13,804 nt of DNA from NCBI GenBank assembly GCA_029932715.1, contig JAOZPO010000018.1, forward strand, positions 1 to 13,804. The letters are read 5' to 3'. Of the stretch, positions 12,738 through 13,804 are shown piece by piece (position 1 is the stretch's first letter; each line of letters begins with the position of its first letter). The position numbers and the translations under genes are program-made. A model generated the notes under the pieces. That model ran no database searches, was not told where the DNA came from, and worked only from the letters and a program-made list of their open reading frames with translations. The stretch is from Halobacteria archaeon. GTDB lineage: Archaea; Halobacteriota; Syntropharchaeia; Alkanophagales; Methanospirareceae.

Positions 12738-13259
12738 ATGGGACTAAAACCAGGTCGTGCATACACGAAAGTAACAGGGCATGCATACGTGCGAAGGGAA
12801 TACATGGGCGGAGTGCCGGGAAGCAAGATAACTATTTTCGATATGGGTAATTTGAGCAAAGACTTCCCCGTATCGTTGTCTTTAGTGGCGAAAGAGGCAT
12901 CTCAAATAAGGCACAACGCATTAGAAGCGGCGCGGATATTCGCTAATAGGTACCTGTTGAAGAATACGGGCCGTAACAATTTTTATTTGAAAATACGGGT
13001 GTATCCACACCATGTGTTGAAAGAGAACAAAATAGCTTCGGGTGCCGGTGCGGACCGAGTTTCAAGCGGTATGCGGCACGCATTTGGAAAAGCGGTAAGC
13101 ACTGCTGCGCGGGTAAAGCCGGGGCAGAGGATAATGAGCATATCGGTAGACAGAGATAATTTCGTAGTTGCGAAGGAAGCGTTGAGAAGAGCGGGTTATA
13201 AAATCCCCACACCCTGCCGGATTGTAATAGACAAAGGCGCGGAAGCAGAGGCGGCATAA
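12738..13259 (+). CDS. rpl10e: Large-subunit ribosomal protein L10e (uL16)
   Basis: This is a structural protein of the 50S subunit, positioned near the peptidyl transferase centre and the tRNA-binding sites; it is the archaeal/eukaryotic counterpart of bacterial L16. It has 173 residues, a normal length. Family motifs run through the protein: [20 protein letters not shown] (6-25), [28 protein letters not shown], the [10 protein letters not shown] segment, [17 protein letters not shown] with the functionally important flexible loop, and [13 protein letters not shown]. The C-terminal AEAEAA tail is unremarkable. It follows signal peptidase by 23 nt with a good Shine-Dalgarno, so the WHy protein, peptidase and L10e are probably one operon. 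In eukaryotes, loading of uL16 is coupled to release of Nmd3, whose homologue is also in this window. Confidence 0.97.
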   Translation: MGLKPGRAYTKVTGHAYVRREYMGGVPGSKITIFDMGNLSKDFPVSLSLVAKEASQIRHNALEAARIFANRYLLKNTGRNNFYLKIRVYPHHVLKENKIASGAGADRVSSGMRHAFGKAVSTAARVKPGQRIMSISVDRDNFVVAKEALRRAGYKIPTPCRIVIDKGAEAEAA

Positions 13260-13508
13260 ATAATTTTGAAACGTAAAAGCAAGATTAATTACATAAAGCT
13301 TTCGCGAGAAACCTTTTCTTCTTTTACATAGCATACCAAATAGGAATGCGCTTCTTAATATTTATGGCAGCTATTCAATCGAAAAATCAGCTATGGATGC
13401 CCATTTTGCCCTTTCGACTTCGTATAGCCACAAACTGTTGTATGCCATCTTGACCAAAGGACTTAAAGGATATTAATAAAAAACCACCATTACTTGGAAT
13501 AATCGCAA
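13260..13508. other. Gap without an intact gene
   Basis: AT-rich DNA follows L10e, with T-rich tracts (CCTTTTCTTCTTTTAC near 13311-13326) that may end its transcript. Short overlapping frames are present, for example 25 codons on the minus strand starting MAYNSLWLYEVERAKW near 13415-13440. None has a promoter, family match or sensible length. A 10-bp inverted pair, ATGCCCATTT (13397-13406) and AAATGGGCAT (13507-13516), spans the interval. Confidence 0.3.
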
Positions 13509-13804
13509 ATGGGCATGAATGCAGAACAAAAAATAAAAGGAATCAAAGAGCAATTTGAAATTGATGATGAGGAGTGAAAGAATAAAATTGATGCTTTAAA
13601 GAAAAATAGCGAGGTTATTATATTACATACCGGTAGAGAGTTATAGAGCTACATCGTCAAAGAGGTCGCATCGAGGGTAGGCATCCACGAGTGCCCGGGC
13701 TCTTTGCTCACGACACTGTGGTCGCTATTGCCATCACCTTGTGGGGTGTCTAACCGACAGAGTATATCTCGTTTTGTGCCTTTGGCAGTATATCTGAATA
13801 GCTG
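13509..13804 (+). pseudogene. Broken reading frame, possible tyrosine-recombinase remnant, cut by window edge
   Basis: From ATG 13509 the plus strand encodes 22 codons (MGMNAEQKIKGIKEQFEIDD...), then TGA at 13575. The same frame continues for 22 codons (KNKIDALKKNSEVIILHTGR...) to TAG at 13644, and then stays open to the edge (SYIVKEVASRVGIHECPG...). The order VIILHTGREL, IVKEVASRVGI resembles the tyrosine-recombinase segment before the catalytic H-x-x-R box. A +2 frame (HPRVPGLFAHDTVVAI, about 13681-13728) vaguely resembles the V-x-P-H-x-L-R-H-T box itself, with the arginine lost. That would make it a decayed integrase with two stops and a frameshift. The family call is weak; an unrelated decayed gene is as possible. 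Confidence 0.35.

Noticed and set aside
13556..13620. C/D-box sRNA candidate from a perfect ATGATGA box followed by TTGATG
   Set aside because: No CTGA D box lies at a suitable distance on either side, and the motif is within a protein-like frame.
1..13804. CRISPR array, restriction-modification, toxin-antitoxin or other defence cassette
   Set aside because: No regularly spaced repeats, Cas, methylase, nuclease-helicase or toxin-antitoxin pair was seen; the GIY-YIG protein is a standalone family member with no defence partner.

Overview
The window is archaeal, most likely from a euryarchaeote. It encodes aEF-2, ribosomal protein L10e (uL16), NMD3, a DUF373 membrane protein, GatC and an archaeal/ER-type signal peptidase. 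It also has a tRNA-Asp without an encoded CCA end. Many genes start about 25-40 nt downstream of an AT-rich TATA-like box, with little or no Shine-Dalgarno sequence. A methanogen/ANME-type lineage within Methanomicrobia-like archaea is my guess from overall gene style, not something the sequence proves.

Layout. 1-1441: 5' two thirds of EF-2 (minus strand, runs off the left edge), divergent from tRNA-Asp(GUC) at 1543-1615. 1693-2637: NAD-dependent sugar-nucleotide epimerase (+), convergent with an NH3-dependent NAD synthase (2803-3558, -). 3680-4650: a COG2426-type small membrane exporter-like protein followed by a GIY-YIG (Uri/DUF123) nuclease, then a 39-residue single-span membrane peptide at 4765-4884. 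4885-5113: no intact gene, but the minus strand holds what looks like the last 38 codons of a GGDEF domain, overlapping the end of gatC. 5115-9906, all minus: gatC, an Lrp/AsnC regulator, NMD3, DUF373 and purF, with a histone-deacetylase-family deacetylase (9934-10977) just upstream of purF. 11189-13259, all plus: a duplicated-domain LEA14/WHy membrane-anchored protein, signal peptidase I and L10e, closely spaced and probably one operon. 13260-13804: no intact gene; the last 300 bases hold a broken reading frame that weakly resembles a tyrosine recombinase.

How the genes fit together. Translation and ribosome assembly are over-represented: EF-2, tRNA-Asp, GatC, NMD3 and L10e. NMD3 and uL16 are functional partners in late large-subunit maturation in eukaryotes. 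The remainder is housekeeping (NAD and purine synthesis), envelope functions (signal peptidase, WHy protein, epimerase) and regulation (Lrp).

The least expected signal is not a gene. A roughly 115-140 bp interspersed element with terminal inverted repeats ending in AACCACRAGATTA is present at 5960-6101 and 11056-11170, with a third lone terminus at 6129-6147. It sits in promoter regions, supplies TATA-like boxes near its ends, and provides the last codons of NMD3. I see no complete new defence or mobile system in the window. The GGDEF scrap, the antisense fragment after the epimerase and the broken ORF at the right end suggest several gene-loss or insertion scars.
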